This document shows positions 33,004-44,170 of a stretch of DNA of 64,000 nt, in pieces (positions within the stretch are counted from its first letter, which is position 1; every line of letters starts with the position of its first letter). Under the pieces are notes generated by a model. That model was given only the letters and a program-made list of their open reading frames with translations, was not told the DNA's origin and searched no databases. The translations under genes and the position numbers were made by a program. Location of the stretch: the NCBI RefSeq assembly GCF_024586455.1, contig NC_065921.1:1178001-1242000 (forward strand), given 5' to 3'. The stretch is from Bactrocera neohumeralis. Lineage: Eukaryota; Arthropoda; Insecta; Diptera; Tephritidae.

Positions 33004-35876
33004 TTTAAAAAATCTCAAAAAATTTAAAACATTGAGTTTTTTTCATACCAAGCAGAATATAAAGTTTGAATGAATTCAAAGCAGTGGATCTAAGTGCGGC
33101 CGGAAATAGGTTAGATCAATAAATGCAAAACGTGGAGAAACAGATTTAATCTACAATGACAAAAACTACAACAGTTCTTTTACTGAAGATCAAGTATAAT
33201 AAAAGAAAACGTTGGAAAGAATTGGTCCGCGACTCAATAATTTGAAATGAAATTGAGCGAAGCATCTTTGATATTCGACTCACTATGTTTGAAGGGTTTT
33301 GATAGATTGTATCAAAAGCACTTAGGCACTGAATACTTCTCAGAGTACTATGTTAGAAGTCGAGACGCTTGACCATCATGTACCCAACTAACCCGCATAG
33401 ATACATACACATGTCTCATATTATTCAGAAAGCCAGAGGAATATTGACTCTGAGTACACGTGGGCAACGCAACGGTAACAGCCACAAAATCGACCAGTAA
33501 GTGAATCTAGTACTTCCAAAAGCTCCGAAATTATGACAACGCCTCGAGAAAATCGGCTGGTAAATGTGTGTTTGTGTCGTGCTTTCGGTGCCAACTTTGC
33601 GGTTCTGGTGCGATTGCGGTTTCTGAGCTGCAGTTGTGGTGGCAAACGACTCATCGCCTGCCCTTGCGGCACGAGCTGGCTCGTATCCATGCACTTTCGC
33701 ATACATTTCGGCGCCTCCACGCTGCTGACAACGCTTTCGCACAGCTTCAAAGTCAAGCCATTCATTCAACAGTCGACTGAAGTGCGAAAATGTGAACAAG
33801 TTGGGCGTGCAAGCGAACCCACTCACCCTTGAGAGGCACACCCATCTCCCGCACAGCTCTGAGCACATGTGTGCAGATGATTTCTGTAAATTGAATCCTG
33901 AATTGCATGGATGTAGGCGAAATTGAACGCGCGTATTCAAATACGCATACTTTTCCACAGCAAACCGCTTTTTTGTAAGCTTAGGAATTTTCCGAGCGCT
34001 GATATTCTAAACTTGCGTCAAGGACTTCTTACGACATGTGGATTTGTGGCCTCCTCGAATGGAGGGGAAGTATCGCTTGCAATACCCGTGGGCGCACGAG
34101 TGCTAAGGCTGGCTCGGCGTTTCGGTGTGAGGTTGTGAAAAATAGAATAAATTTTCCTCATATTTATTATGATATTGATATTAGAAGTCAAAGAACATGA
34201 GTTTTATTGCTCGCGAGCACAATTTGTTTTATTGTGTGATGTTAGAAATTATGCCAGTTAAAAAGAAGATATTTTCAAATAACGAAACATTCAAGTAAAC
34301 TTCAATTAAGAATTATATAAATAACTGAAGTGCAAATTTAAATCAACAGTTACCTCCAAGAGTGACACAACCAAATCCAAATCAATGTTTCTACATATAT
34401 TTGGCATTGTCAAAGGGATTAACGAGAAGGAATTGGTATTGGTGGCCTTCCGAGAGAGCTGGGCTTTACCAAATGCACGCCAGCTCGTCGAGCCGCAGAG
34501 GAGGATAATAAGTTAATAGTAACAATTTAGCGTATTAGCAGCAGCAAGAAAATTCACAGCACTCAACCACTTGGCCTTTCAGCCAACAAAAGCCGCTTGC
34601 AACAAATGCCGTCAACGGCAGCTCAATGCGGGTACAAACTGACAACAACCTTTTGAGCCGAACAATAGTTGAACTTAGCAAAGTGGCTGCAACAACAACA
34701 AAGGACCAGTTGCATTCGGCGCTGCCGTTGAACTCGTGGCGTGGCTGCGACAGTGTGGCAGCGGCAGCTAGGATTAGTGCCCACTTCGGATGGTTATCCC
34801 AGCATCCCACACAATCTTATTATCTGTCTGTTAGGCCACATGGACGCAGAGGAAAGCACGGAGTGCACATCCTTTTTGTTGCCCTCTGCATTTGTTGTTG
34901 TTTTTAACTTTTTGGTATTTTTTTTGCGCGCTCGAGTGATCCTTAGATTTTTGATTTCACCTAACAGCTCTTCGTTCGAGCAATCAAAGGCGGCATCAAT
35001 GGCAATGGCAATGACTGCGCATTCTGCAAGTGTGTGTGTGTGGGAGCGTGTAGCAGGAGGAGCGTCGAGACGTGGCAAGTGAATGGGTAAAATAATAGAG
35101 AAAGGGCTTGGATGGCTGTCGAGATGGCCGATAAATCAACGAGCACACAAAGGCTTAGCAAAGCGAGCTAACGAGCCGGCAAACTAGCGAGCGAAGAGCT
35201 GTAATTCTAAAAGGAACGTTGGCAATGGGTTCTCAGCCTCGGTCGGCGTACACGTAGTAGATGTGTGCTTTGAATGTGGTAAGCAAGCGGATGAGCGCTT
35301 TTGAATTGCCGCTTAGCTGCTCCTACGCTGAAGCTTGGATCCAAGGGGTGGGAATGTGGGCTAAATATTCAAAACGCGTTGTTATTGACTTCTCTTCTAG
35401 CTGCTTCGCGGTAGGCTTATGACTTTAAGGTTTTAAGCGAGAAATTACTGCACTTTTGGATTCATTTATTTAAATTCGGTAAATCCCGATAAAAGTCGCT
35501 GCTCACTTAGTGTCAAGAATTATACTTTAATGTTTACAACCGCATGTGCAAAATGTATCTTTGCACTACAGGAGCCAATTTGGATTAAAGCAATGACTTG
35601 CTTATATACACTGAAAATCAAATTTCATCCGGACTATTCATATAAACCTTGATTTGTACCCCCTTTTGGATGGCAGCGGTTTAATTACGTCGCAAACAGT
35701 TCGTCTCTTTATCTTATGAATTTTGTGTATTGAGTCAATGAACCCACGACACGTTCCCCATAGGTATTAAAACATAGAGAGGCAAATACTCTCGTTCGGG
35801 TTGACAAAAAGATAATAACAATCATGTCACAACTTTATAAGGTCCTTTAGTTGAAACTGACAATGACAGGCCTCAT
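33004..35876. other. Noncoding stretch, no gene seen
   Basis: Contains the longest open frame of the window (33425-33958 minus, 177 codons), but it has no recognisable domain and overlaps other equally open frames. I see no repeat family I can name here. Confidence 0.5.
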
Positions 35877-36120
35877 ATATTGTTTAGTCGAAAAAGTCTT
35901 TTCATATTTTGTCAATATATGTCGTTGCAGTCATATATCTCCAGTGCTACCAACCACATTGTGTCATACCATTTGAAAAAGGCTGACTACGAAGAGAAGC
36001 TCGACGTTTGGGTACCACATGAATTGTCTGTGAAACGAAATGAAATCGAATCATTTTTGAAGCGAATGGTAAAAGGAGGCGAAAATTTGATCGAATACGG
36101 CAATAATAAGCGAAATTTTC
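35877..36120 (+). mobile_element. Mariner (family A) copy A3, 5' end only
   Basis: The left terminal repeat TTTAGTCGAAAAAGTCTTTTC follows TATATTG at 35877. The family leader comes next (GTCGTTGCAGTCATATATCT and ACCACATTGTGTCATA). An internal deletion then joins the leader to HLKKADYEEKLDVWVPHELSV and RNEIESFLKRMVKGGEN, where the first catalytic Asp of GDEKW has become Gly. Similarity ends near 36115 and no right terminal repeat is visible. Confidence 0.8.
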
Positions 36121-38200
36121 AATTACCCAAAATAAAACAATAACAAAAATATGTTGAGTCGATCCATAAGGAGTGTTGATCTCCTCTGCTATCCCTTTGG
36201 TGCCAACACGACGATTCAGCAGCTGTCAAAAAAATGGTGTTCTTCTATATTAGCGAAATACGCCTATTTTATTCGTTCCCTAAAGAAATAACATCCAATT
36301 ATAACGATTGAGGATATACCAATAAATTTTCTTGAAATATTGGAAGGTAACTTGCAAAATGCTTTGATAAACGCGTACTCCTTAGTGAAACATTAAACAA
36401 ATTAGCAAAGTAATTAACATAAACAAACACACCAATCTATCTGCAAGGTCCAAAAACCGGCATTTCTTCTCAGTGAGAGAATTGATAACTGATTTGAAGT
36501 AATTTTTTTGCTTTTTACTCGAGAAATTAATAATTTTCTTATCACAACGAAAAAAATTCCACTTCAGGTAGACACACGTTTGGCGGCTAATATCAGCGCC
36601 CAAAGAGATTCTTTTTATTCAAAGCAATAGCAGTAACTAATCATACAATAAGTCATTGCTACTGTATCCAGTTTTTTGAATCCTGCCCTTCCCAACGCCT
36701 TTGCGCTTCGGAACCCTTGTCAGTATCAAATCACCTCTACACGTTTAGCACTTTCTCTCCGCTTGGTTGTTTAATCGTGGGCTTGCGTTTATTTGACATG
36801 TTAATTGCACCAAATTGCCGCACGCTGGTCAACCACCCGAGCGCTCGAGAATAGGATCAATATCAGCGCTGCTCGCCATTACACCGGGACATTCATCAAT
36901 CACGCCAATCAAAATCGCATTCGCCTAATTCCATTAGCGCAAGCCATATAAAATATGCAGGCCCTCAAGTGTGTACATATTCACACATGTAAATAAATAT
37001 ATGTGTGTGTGTGTATGTGTGTGAGCAGATATGTTTTTGTAGATCTAAGTATAATTAAAATCCATAAAATTAATGGTTTGTCATTGCACGGAATGAGCGA
37101 GTGAGGTATTTGTTCCGTGCTCTATGCTCCGTGGGTGAGTGGGCGGGAGGCAGCGCGCTGACAATTTAGTACGACGACCTTGAGTCAACATCGTCAGCTC
37201 GGCAAATGTGAAATAAATGTGGATCTAATGCGGCCAACAGGGAAATCAGAAGAATCACCAAACACAAACACATAGAAACTTACAAAAATGCCTTAATGTG
37301 AGGCGGAATATGTGTGAAGTGAAAATAAGCAAATTCCGACAGAGTCCTGCGGGGGGCTAGGCGCCGCGGTGGACGTTCGTGTGGCTAAGTGATAAACAAA
37401 TGCCGTTGTCATGCCAAATTGTGCCACAATAATAAGCCGTAAAGCAAGAAAAAAGCAAAAAGAGAGCGCAAAAAGTCGAAAAATTCACACGGAACACATT
37501 TGCATATGTATATCTGTGTCTGTATGTGTGTGTGCGAGCCCCAAAATGACGAACCGATAAACAAGTATTTGGAAAATCCCACGAGTGCCGGGTAATGTCA
37601 CAGCAGAGTCGCATTAACACGGCACGCAATATCATGAGGAACAACAACAACAATAATAAGAAAGTACATTGACAGCCGTATTAGCGGAGTATGTGTATGT
37701 GTGTGTCCGCACATCGGCACTTCGGAGTTAGGTGTGGAATTTTGGGCGTCAGGTGCGAAAGGTTTTTCGCTTGCCACAAACTCACCCGTCGACCCGGCAA
37801 TTTCACCGTTATAGACTCTTGTCCTTGCTGCTAGTTAAAGGCAGCAGACCTTACCGCATAGCTTGGCATACTTTAAGGCCTCGCACTGTCCTTGCTCACG
37901 AAACACTTAAGTGTGTTTCGCCTCCACTTTACTAAAGAATGCAAATATGTCTCCATGTTCTACCTAAATTTTTATCTATGTGCTTATGCATATACATATT
38001 TATACATATATACAATACATATGCAACGGCGCTCTAGTATTTGAGGCGGCGTACTCGCAGGCGCTGGTGCTAATGCTTTCCTTTCAATGTGTGCGTCCTT
38101 AAGCCGTCATCTTTCTTGCGAGTCGCTAACATTGTTGTTGTTGTATGCGCTGACTTAAGTCGTCGGTGGTTCTTGCCACAACTACAATAGAAATACGGTA
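36121..38200. other. Noncoding stretch, no gene seen
   Basis: 36720-36960 is more balanced in composition and rich in homeodomain-like cores (TTAATTG, CAATCA). It could be regulatory, but this is only an impression. A TG tract sits near 37001-37022. No recognisable coding similarity. Confidence 0.45.
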
Positions 38201-38233
38201 TGCTCACTTACCTGAAAAGAGAGAGAGGAAGGT
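38201..38233 (-). promoter_or_regulatory. Recursive splice site (ratchet point)
   Basis: Read on the minus strand, a near-pure pyrimidine tract of about 18 bases ends in TTTTCAG. It is followed with no gap by GTAAGTGAG; the junction is between 38212 and 38211. A strong 3' splice site fused directly to a strong 5' splice site is the signature of zero-length-exon ratchet points. In Drosophila these divide very long introns into steps. It implies minus-strand transcription through this region. It might instead be the 3' splice site of a short cassette exon followed by another donor. Only the sequence signature is seen; use is inferred. Confidence 0.6.
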
Positions 38234-39117
38234 ATATTAAAGATGAAATATGAGTAACGGCACTATAAGACTGTGTGAGAAACTTCTGAATAAACGCAAA
38301 GTGCGAAGCTTCAAGCGGCAAGCTCCAAGAAATATTGCATAACAAATTCACTCAAATGCTTTACAGTTATTCCAAATATGACTAAGTGCGCTGGATGAGA
38401 GGGCAGTTCCAACAAAGCATAAATACAAATACACAACTTTCCACTACGAACACAATAATAACAATAACAATAACAATAACAATACTGATAATAATAATAA
38501 TATGCGAAAAATAATAGAAATGAATCGCATGAATATATACTATATATGTATATAGACATATAGCATATATGTATGTATATGCTTTATATGTGCTATGGGT
38601 CTGTGAGTGGCAAGGATATTCATGTATTCGGCGTTGATTGGATAGCAATTGTCATGCGAAATTGCACATCACATCACTTATTACGTAAGCGAATGAGCCT
38701 TCGTTTCATGCTTGGCTGGTGCTTGCTCCATGCTTGCGTTCACAGTGGAACTTGTGGCACTTAAGAGTTGAGGATTAAAGTAAGTGATGAATGTTTCTAG
38801 TGCAAATACTTGAAGTGGAAGTGAAGCTTTGTTTATTCCTTCTCCTACATACCTTAATGTCACATATGAATTACATATTATATTAAACAAATAAAGTTTT
38901 TTACCTTCTTGCTTCGGTTTCAAACTTCCTCAAGCTTTTTTTGAGCTATTGGCTAGTCTACTCACTTCAAATTCATACATATTTATTAGAGAAAACGAAT
39001 TTTTGAAATGCCTCCCCAAGCTTCTTTATTTCTACCCTCCTCCGTTCTGCACATTTTCACTATACGAGAGCTTTTCCCTGGTTCAGGGAGCACCTAGATT
39101 GCGAAAAGAGCGATACA
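38234..39117. other. Noncoding stretch with AT and AACAAT repeats
   Basis: AACAAT hexamers at 38452-38483, ATA repeats near 38488-38502 and a TATATGTA-rich block at 38531-38592. No gene seen. Confidence 0.6.
38452..38483. repeat. AACAAT hexanucleotide repeat
   Basis: About five units of AATAAC/AACAAT, followed by an ATA run. Confidence 0.85.
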
Positions 39118-40018
39118 TATATTGAGTAATCGAAGTTTTTTGGTATTGTGTCAATAGATATTGTTGCAGTCGTGTATTTTCAGTACTTCCAATCACATTG
39201 TGTCATACTATGTGGTATTGGAAAGCTGAGACTTAAAGCTTTATTTGACCAAAAAAAAACTTTAATTCGGGGAAATTGAAAAAAGTTACAGCTGTTCAAA
39301 AATGAGTGAAAATAATGCAGAGAATCCCAATATTTTGAAATTTTTGTATAAAAAAGGAAGAATGCCACGCATGCCATCAATGAAATTTGCGAAGTTTACG
39401 GAGACGACGCTGTATCAGTTCGCGTAGCACAAGAATGGTCCGCTCGCTTCCGTTCTGGAACTTTCGATGTGAAAAATACTCCTCGCTCTGGTCGACCTAT
39501 CGTTGAAAAAGTCGATGCAATTATGCAAAAGATTGACCAAAACCGTCACATAAGCAGCAATGACATCGCTAAGGAACTTAACATTCATCATTGAATGGTG
39601 TTAAACCATTTAAAAAATGCTGGTTACAAAATAAAGCTCGATGTCCACAACAGATGAGATTGAAGCAAGCAATCGAACCACAGGAACGGAATTTATCAAC
39701 ACAAAAACTTCGTCTTCCATCAGAACAACGCTAGACCACTGGGAAGTTTTGATGCATCCACCATATAGCCCTGAACTTGCACCTTCGGACTACACGTGGT
39801 AGGTCAAGCGAAACCCGTGAAATTTACTTGTCGCAGTTTTTCGCCGAGAAACCTGAAAAGTTATACACTGATGGAATAATGTCTCTGGCGGAAAAATAGC
39901 AAAAAGTGGTCGACCAAAATGGTACATATTTGGTCCATTAAAGTTCATTATGAATATAAAATAAATAAGTTGAAGTTTGATCAGAAATGCGAAAATGCTT
40001 TTTCCACTATCCAATATA
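39118..40018 (+). mobile_element. Mariner (family A) copy A4, internally deleted
   Basis: The left end (TATATTGAGTAATCGAAG) and the right end (GCGAAAATGCTTTTTCCACTA, TCCAATATA) are both present but diverged. The N-terminal coding half is the best preserved in the window: MSENNAENPNILKFLYKKG (start at 39302), then VAQEWSARFRSGTFDVKN, TPRSGRPIVEKVDAIMQKID and SSNDIAKELNIHH, the helix-turn-helix region. A deletion after AGYKIKLDV removes the first catalytic Asp. Pieces of the second block, where Asp is replaced by Asn (HQNNARP, near 39715), and of the MHPPYSPEL stretch remain. At about 0.9 kb it is shorter than copies A1 and A2. Confidence 0.85.
39302..39800 (+). pseudogene. Mariner transposase fragment (copy A4)
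   Basis: The N-terminal DNA-binding region follows the true ATG at 39302. One frameshift near 39365 separates the first 20 residues from the helix-turn-helix part, and an in-frame stop follows HH near 39592. The catalytic core is deleted or mutated. Confidence 0.75.
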
Positions 40019-40704
40019 TGACCTTATATCTGACTTGATTACCTCTAAGTGATGCCAACAACCGTTAGGAGAACAAAACTATTCTAGTATACTCTGTAGC
40101 AACATGTTGCCAGAGAACAAAAATAATAAAAAACTTTTTAATTGCCGCATATTGATTTCTTTAGAAAATGGCAGTCAAACTTTCAAGCTTTCTAATTTGA
40201 CTTGCTGATGCCCGGCCCTCAGTTCACTCCGCCCAAAGTCTCAAAGATGGGCGCAAGGAATACTTCCTTGTCGGATATTTCGGTGCACGGCAAATTCACT
40301 CTGCTAAGTGAGATTTCACAACTATTCGCATTATAGCGCAACAACAACAATAACACTACTGAGAATAATATCTCAGAGTTAATTGGAAGTGAGAAGTAAA
40401 CAAAGTGGAAGCTGTTGAATGAGGAACACAGTTAGCGACGGCTTAAATATAACATTTTAATTAATTTCGAGCCGAGGCGCTCCATGCGGGCTCAACTCAC
40501 TTGACACACCGACACACATATATCTTTTGCAATGGCAACTTTTGTTTAAGTTGACGGCAACAGCTTGAATATTCCGTGTACAGAGCAAACAACACACACA
40601 CACATATACACAGATATAGTATATATATCAAGATATAGTTTAGGACCTTTGGCGTTGTGAAAACTGCCTCGCATCCTCGCATTTGAATGTTAGAAATTCT
40701 AAAG

Positions 40705-40790
40705 CGAGCCGAAGTCGGGTGGCCGAGTGTAGCACAACAGCACGTTGGTTCGTAGGTTCACATCCTGGACTGGGCTTATTACAGTTGTAT
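40705..40790 (+). repeat. Possible tRNA-derived SINE head or tRNA relic
   Basis: GGGTGGCCGAGTGT at 40717-40730 resembles a pol III A box of a Leu/Ser-type tRNA. GGTTCACATCC at 40755-40765 resembles a B box (GGTTCRANNCC). The spacing is about 25 bases, shorter than in a real tRNA, and there is no anticodon stem. It is not a functional tRNA gene. A SINE promoter head or chance match are the alternatives. Confidence 0.25.
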
Positions 40791-42483
40791 GCCTGGCTGC
40801 AGACTCCCAAGAAATCTCAAGGTGGCAGCACGAGACGACGAAGCTGGGCCAAGCACACAGCGAAACGCCTATGGCACGTTGTTGCACCGGCATGTGGAAA
40901 GATCTCTTGCATATTCGTTCATACGATTTATTCCGCACAAAACATGGCTTACATTTGTGTGCATTTAAGTTGATTACAACTACACACAGTCGCATCAGCG
41001 CTCACCCACACAAGCATAGCGCTCAATCCAATTGTATGAGTTAAGCTGGTGAAGAGGGAAGCCCTTTTAATTTGGCTTGTTTTAATGTCGGAAGTGCTTA
41101 TGGCTTAGCGGCATTCAGAAGTGCTCCACAAATGACTCACACATACACACTCACGGGCAGGTAGAATGAGGGTTAAAATGCAAACAAGTTCCTTTGCGAC
41201 TAGTTGCATGGAAGAGGCTATCTGACAGCCAGAACTTAATGACAGATATTGGCGCGCTCTTAAGATCTCCAAAGTGGACAAAGAACGATGCGACCAAACT
41301 AGAGGCTTAATATTATTGGACTTGGATTCTAAGTTAGAATGAAACTGAGCCCTGAGTGATCTCAATACATTAGCACCTCGGCTAATGCCTCATCGAAACA
41401 TAGTTTAACCCGTTATTAGATCACTCCACATTGTTGCATTTTCAGCTTATTAAGGCATGCGGCTCAATACTGGTCCTAAACTAACCACTGCCAGAACCGG
41501 TTTGAGAATAGTAAGTTCTCCGCCATGTTTCCGCGAAGCTTGTTGTGCATGCCACAATTAAAACCGTTTATCACGTTTCACATGAGTGTGTGTGTGCTTG
41601 TGGCGTACTGCTAGCCGTCCTGCGGGATATAACCCCATTCCGGTTCATGGCGCGCCGAGAATAAACACACTTTGCACCGATGAACGTGTGCTAAGCTCCA
41701 GCTTAATGAAATAATAGTGGCCCAAAAGCGTGTTGCATGCACCAACACATCGCGCATCACACACACACACCGGACACACAGCTGATAAACAATCCGCAGT
41801 ACAAACCGCACACATCGCATGTGTAACGGGTTGTACATGTGTACCACACACACTCAAAATAAAGCAATGCATACATGGCACGTTGCAAGAAGTCTTGCCC
41901 ATGCCACCGATCAGCTGCGTCTTTTGTTTTATATCCCCGCTCTTTCCCTTTTTCTTCTGCGCCCTCTACATCTCATCCACCGGCTTTCTTGCAAAGTTAC
42001 ACCGTCGAAGTTTGGTCTCTGTACAACTTGCGCAACTGTTCTTCACCGTTGTACAGATGTATTTATGTAGCTTCATGCTTGTACTCGCCGCCACTTGTCC
42101 TCTTTCGGGTCTGCACTTTTTCTCTTCTTTCTTCCACGCGATATTTGTAGTGCTTTGTAAAGTTTCTGCCGCTTCTTTTTTGTTGGCGCTGTTTACTTCC
42201 TTTTAATGTTCACTAGCATTTTCCGTTCGCATTTTCCTTTCCCCGGCAACATTGCCCCGCTCTGGTCCTTATCCGAAGCCATTACTTTTCAATTTTTGTG
42301 CTGCTTGCGCGCTGTCTTGTCTCTTTGTTGTTTCTCAGCATATTCACTCAGCGTTGCATTAAGCATTAAACACGAGAGTCAACTGCCATTTATTTCAATT
42401 TTCTCATCGTTTTCCAAAACTGCGTTGTTCGAGTCCATGACCGACTTCTTCGGCCAATTTTCGATGCGATTATTCTTTATTTC

Positions 42484-42553
42484 CTAGAATTCTAGCATGA
42501 ATTCTAATTCAAGTTTAATTCTAATTAAAGTTGGAAGTTAGTGGAATTCTAGA
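42484..42553. repeat. Clustered AATTCTA repeats
   Basis: Five AATTCTA words within 70 bases, irregularly spaced, with some inverted partners (TAGAATT). Function unknown. Confidence 0.6.
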
Positions 42554-42774
42554 GACTTTTAACGTGCTGACTGATAAATTCTCGAAACACTATCGCTCCC
42601 AGAGCGATGACTAAAAACTTAATCTGGTAACATAGTTGTTAAAAATGTGTAATTGAGCAAAACGAACACGAGTGTTTCCGACAGAAAAATTAATTGTCCC
42701 ACATGTTTCTTTGTGGCAAAAACTCATCCTTCAAACTCAACCTATTTTACCCTATGCTGATGTGAATCGTATTC

Positions 42775-43500
42775 CAGTGTGGACATCTGCGTCGACCACA
42801 GTGCTTAGCGTCACAAACGCCCAGATAGTTCGTGGCCTTAACCAGAAACCACCCTGTGAGAGAACGATCCTAGAAGCGTTGAACTTTAACACAGTCCGAC
42901 CTTTCCGCGTCTTCTCTGCACGGAACTTAATACACCACTAAATCCCTAGCGACCATATTTACAAACTGATCGAAGGAGTACAGACTTGATCTTAATATTA
43001 CAGTTGATGGCGTCAAGATTCCGACTGTCAATAATCCCAAAATTTTAGGTGTAACTTTTGATAGCCTATGCTCCTTCACTCCTCATACGACCGCAATTAT
43101 CGCCAAAGTACAGAGCCGCAACAAAATCCTCAAGACGCTAGCCGGCAGCACATGGGGAAAGGACAAAGAATCGTTGCTGGCAACTTACAAGGCAATCGGC
43201 CGGCCGTCCTTAACTAAGCCGCACCAATATGGTCGCCTGGATATAATGGAACGCACACGAAGAAGCTTCAGACCTGTCAGGATACTGCACTCCGGACTAG
43301 GACAGTATGCCTCTTGAAGTCTCCTATCGATTACCTGCATAGTGAGACCCATATGCTCCCAGTTAAGGAGCATAATGAACTCCTCACTAGGCAGTTCCTG
43401 CTGGCGTGCTTTCGCAGAACATGGCCATCTCTTTGCATGCCCTTCCAACCCCACTTATCTGACACCCCTCTCCCTTTGGTCCGACCCCGTCGAAACAGCA
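42775..43500 (+). mobile_element. Jockey-type LINE fragment, internally deleted
   Basis: Reverse-transcriptase similarity in plus orientation. 42775-42905 gives STTVLSVTNAQIVRGLNQ, then KPPCERTILEALNF, the start of the palm where the first catalytic Asp lies in the AFD motif just downstream. A deletion near 42905-42985 removes the fingers/palm core, including the expected YADD. From 42990 the thumb and connection region resumes (VDGVKIPTVNNPKILGVTFD, TLAGSTWGKD, LATYKAIGRP, then SPIDYLHSETHMLPVKEHNE at 43319-43380 and LTRQFLLACFRR at 43384-43420). Frameshifts divide these parts. The order and words match insect Jockey-clade elements. It is dead, and its right side meets a mariner at about 43505. 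Confidence 0.8.
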
Positions 43501-43504
43501 CGTT

Positions 43505-44170
43505 TCTTGGGCCTAAAACAATATCAACAACACCAAAACAAATGGCAGTCAGGCACAAGTGTCTGTATGGTAAGATGGATGAAGCAAAACTTCCTAACAG
43601 TTTTTGCAGATAGTATCGGTTCGCCGGTTCGGCGTTGCTGTGATGTAAATTATTGCATTGTCTCTAATCACGATTCCGGGCTTTTCTTGGCAATTGCACG
43701 CATCAACTTGATGAGATGTTTTCGGGAACGTTCCTCTTTAATAGTTTCACCCGGTTGTTCCTATCACGGCACGCCTTTTTGATTCCATCAGATATAGCCA
43801 TTTATTTGGTTGGTTCGCCAGGTCTCATATATAATTTTTGGATTCGTTTTCTGTTAAACAAAAGGCTGCTTGAGTAATTTTCAAAGGTCCTGCGAGATCT
43901 TTTCTGTTTGGCAACAATCCTTATTGAGTAATGCTTCCAGTTCTTTTAAACTTATTTGACCGCCCGGGACGTTCGTCGTCTTCCAAGCCAAAATCACCAC
44001 TCTTTCATGCAAACCACTTTGACACGTTCGCCAGGAGACCGTGTTCACCGTAAACTTCCACCAAAATACGAAAACTTCTGGCAGAGGTTTTCTTCATATT
44101 TTAGTGTCGAAGAAGAACTTCCGACAAAAAACATTTTTTTCAGGCACAAAGTGCGATATATTTGAATTAA
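43505..44170 (-). mobile_element. Mariner (family B) copy B1, decayed
   Basis: Minus-strand translation gives, from 44075 downward, VEVYGEHGLLANVSKWFA, KSGDFGLEDDERPGRSNKF (the N-terminal DNA-binding region) and GETIKEERSRKHLIKLMRA. These are followed by the second catalytic Asp in VIRDNA (near 43665) and EVLLHPSYHTDTC (near 43560-43600). The first catalytic block is missing and stops are frequent. The leader words near 44050 (TTTCGTATTTTGGTGGAAG) recur near 62160 in copy B2. It differs from families A, C and D. Confidence 0.65.

Larger units (their letters stand above)
40019..42774. other. Noncoding stretch; possible tRNA-like boxes
   Basis: No protein gene seen. It contains tRNA-like A/B boxes at 40720-40765 (separate entry), CA tracts near 41758-41770, and an AATTCTA-rich cluster at 42484-42553. 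The antiparallel frames at 41611-42206 have no recognised domain. Confidence 0.5.

Noticed and set aside
33425..33958. Longest open frame, 177 codons, minus strand
   Set aside because: No recognisable domain. Three other frames are open over the same DNA and the composition follows the local GC content, so it looks like chance.
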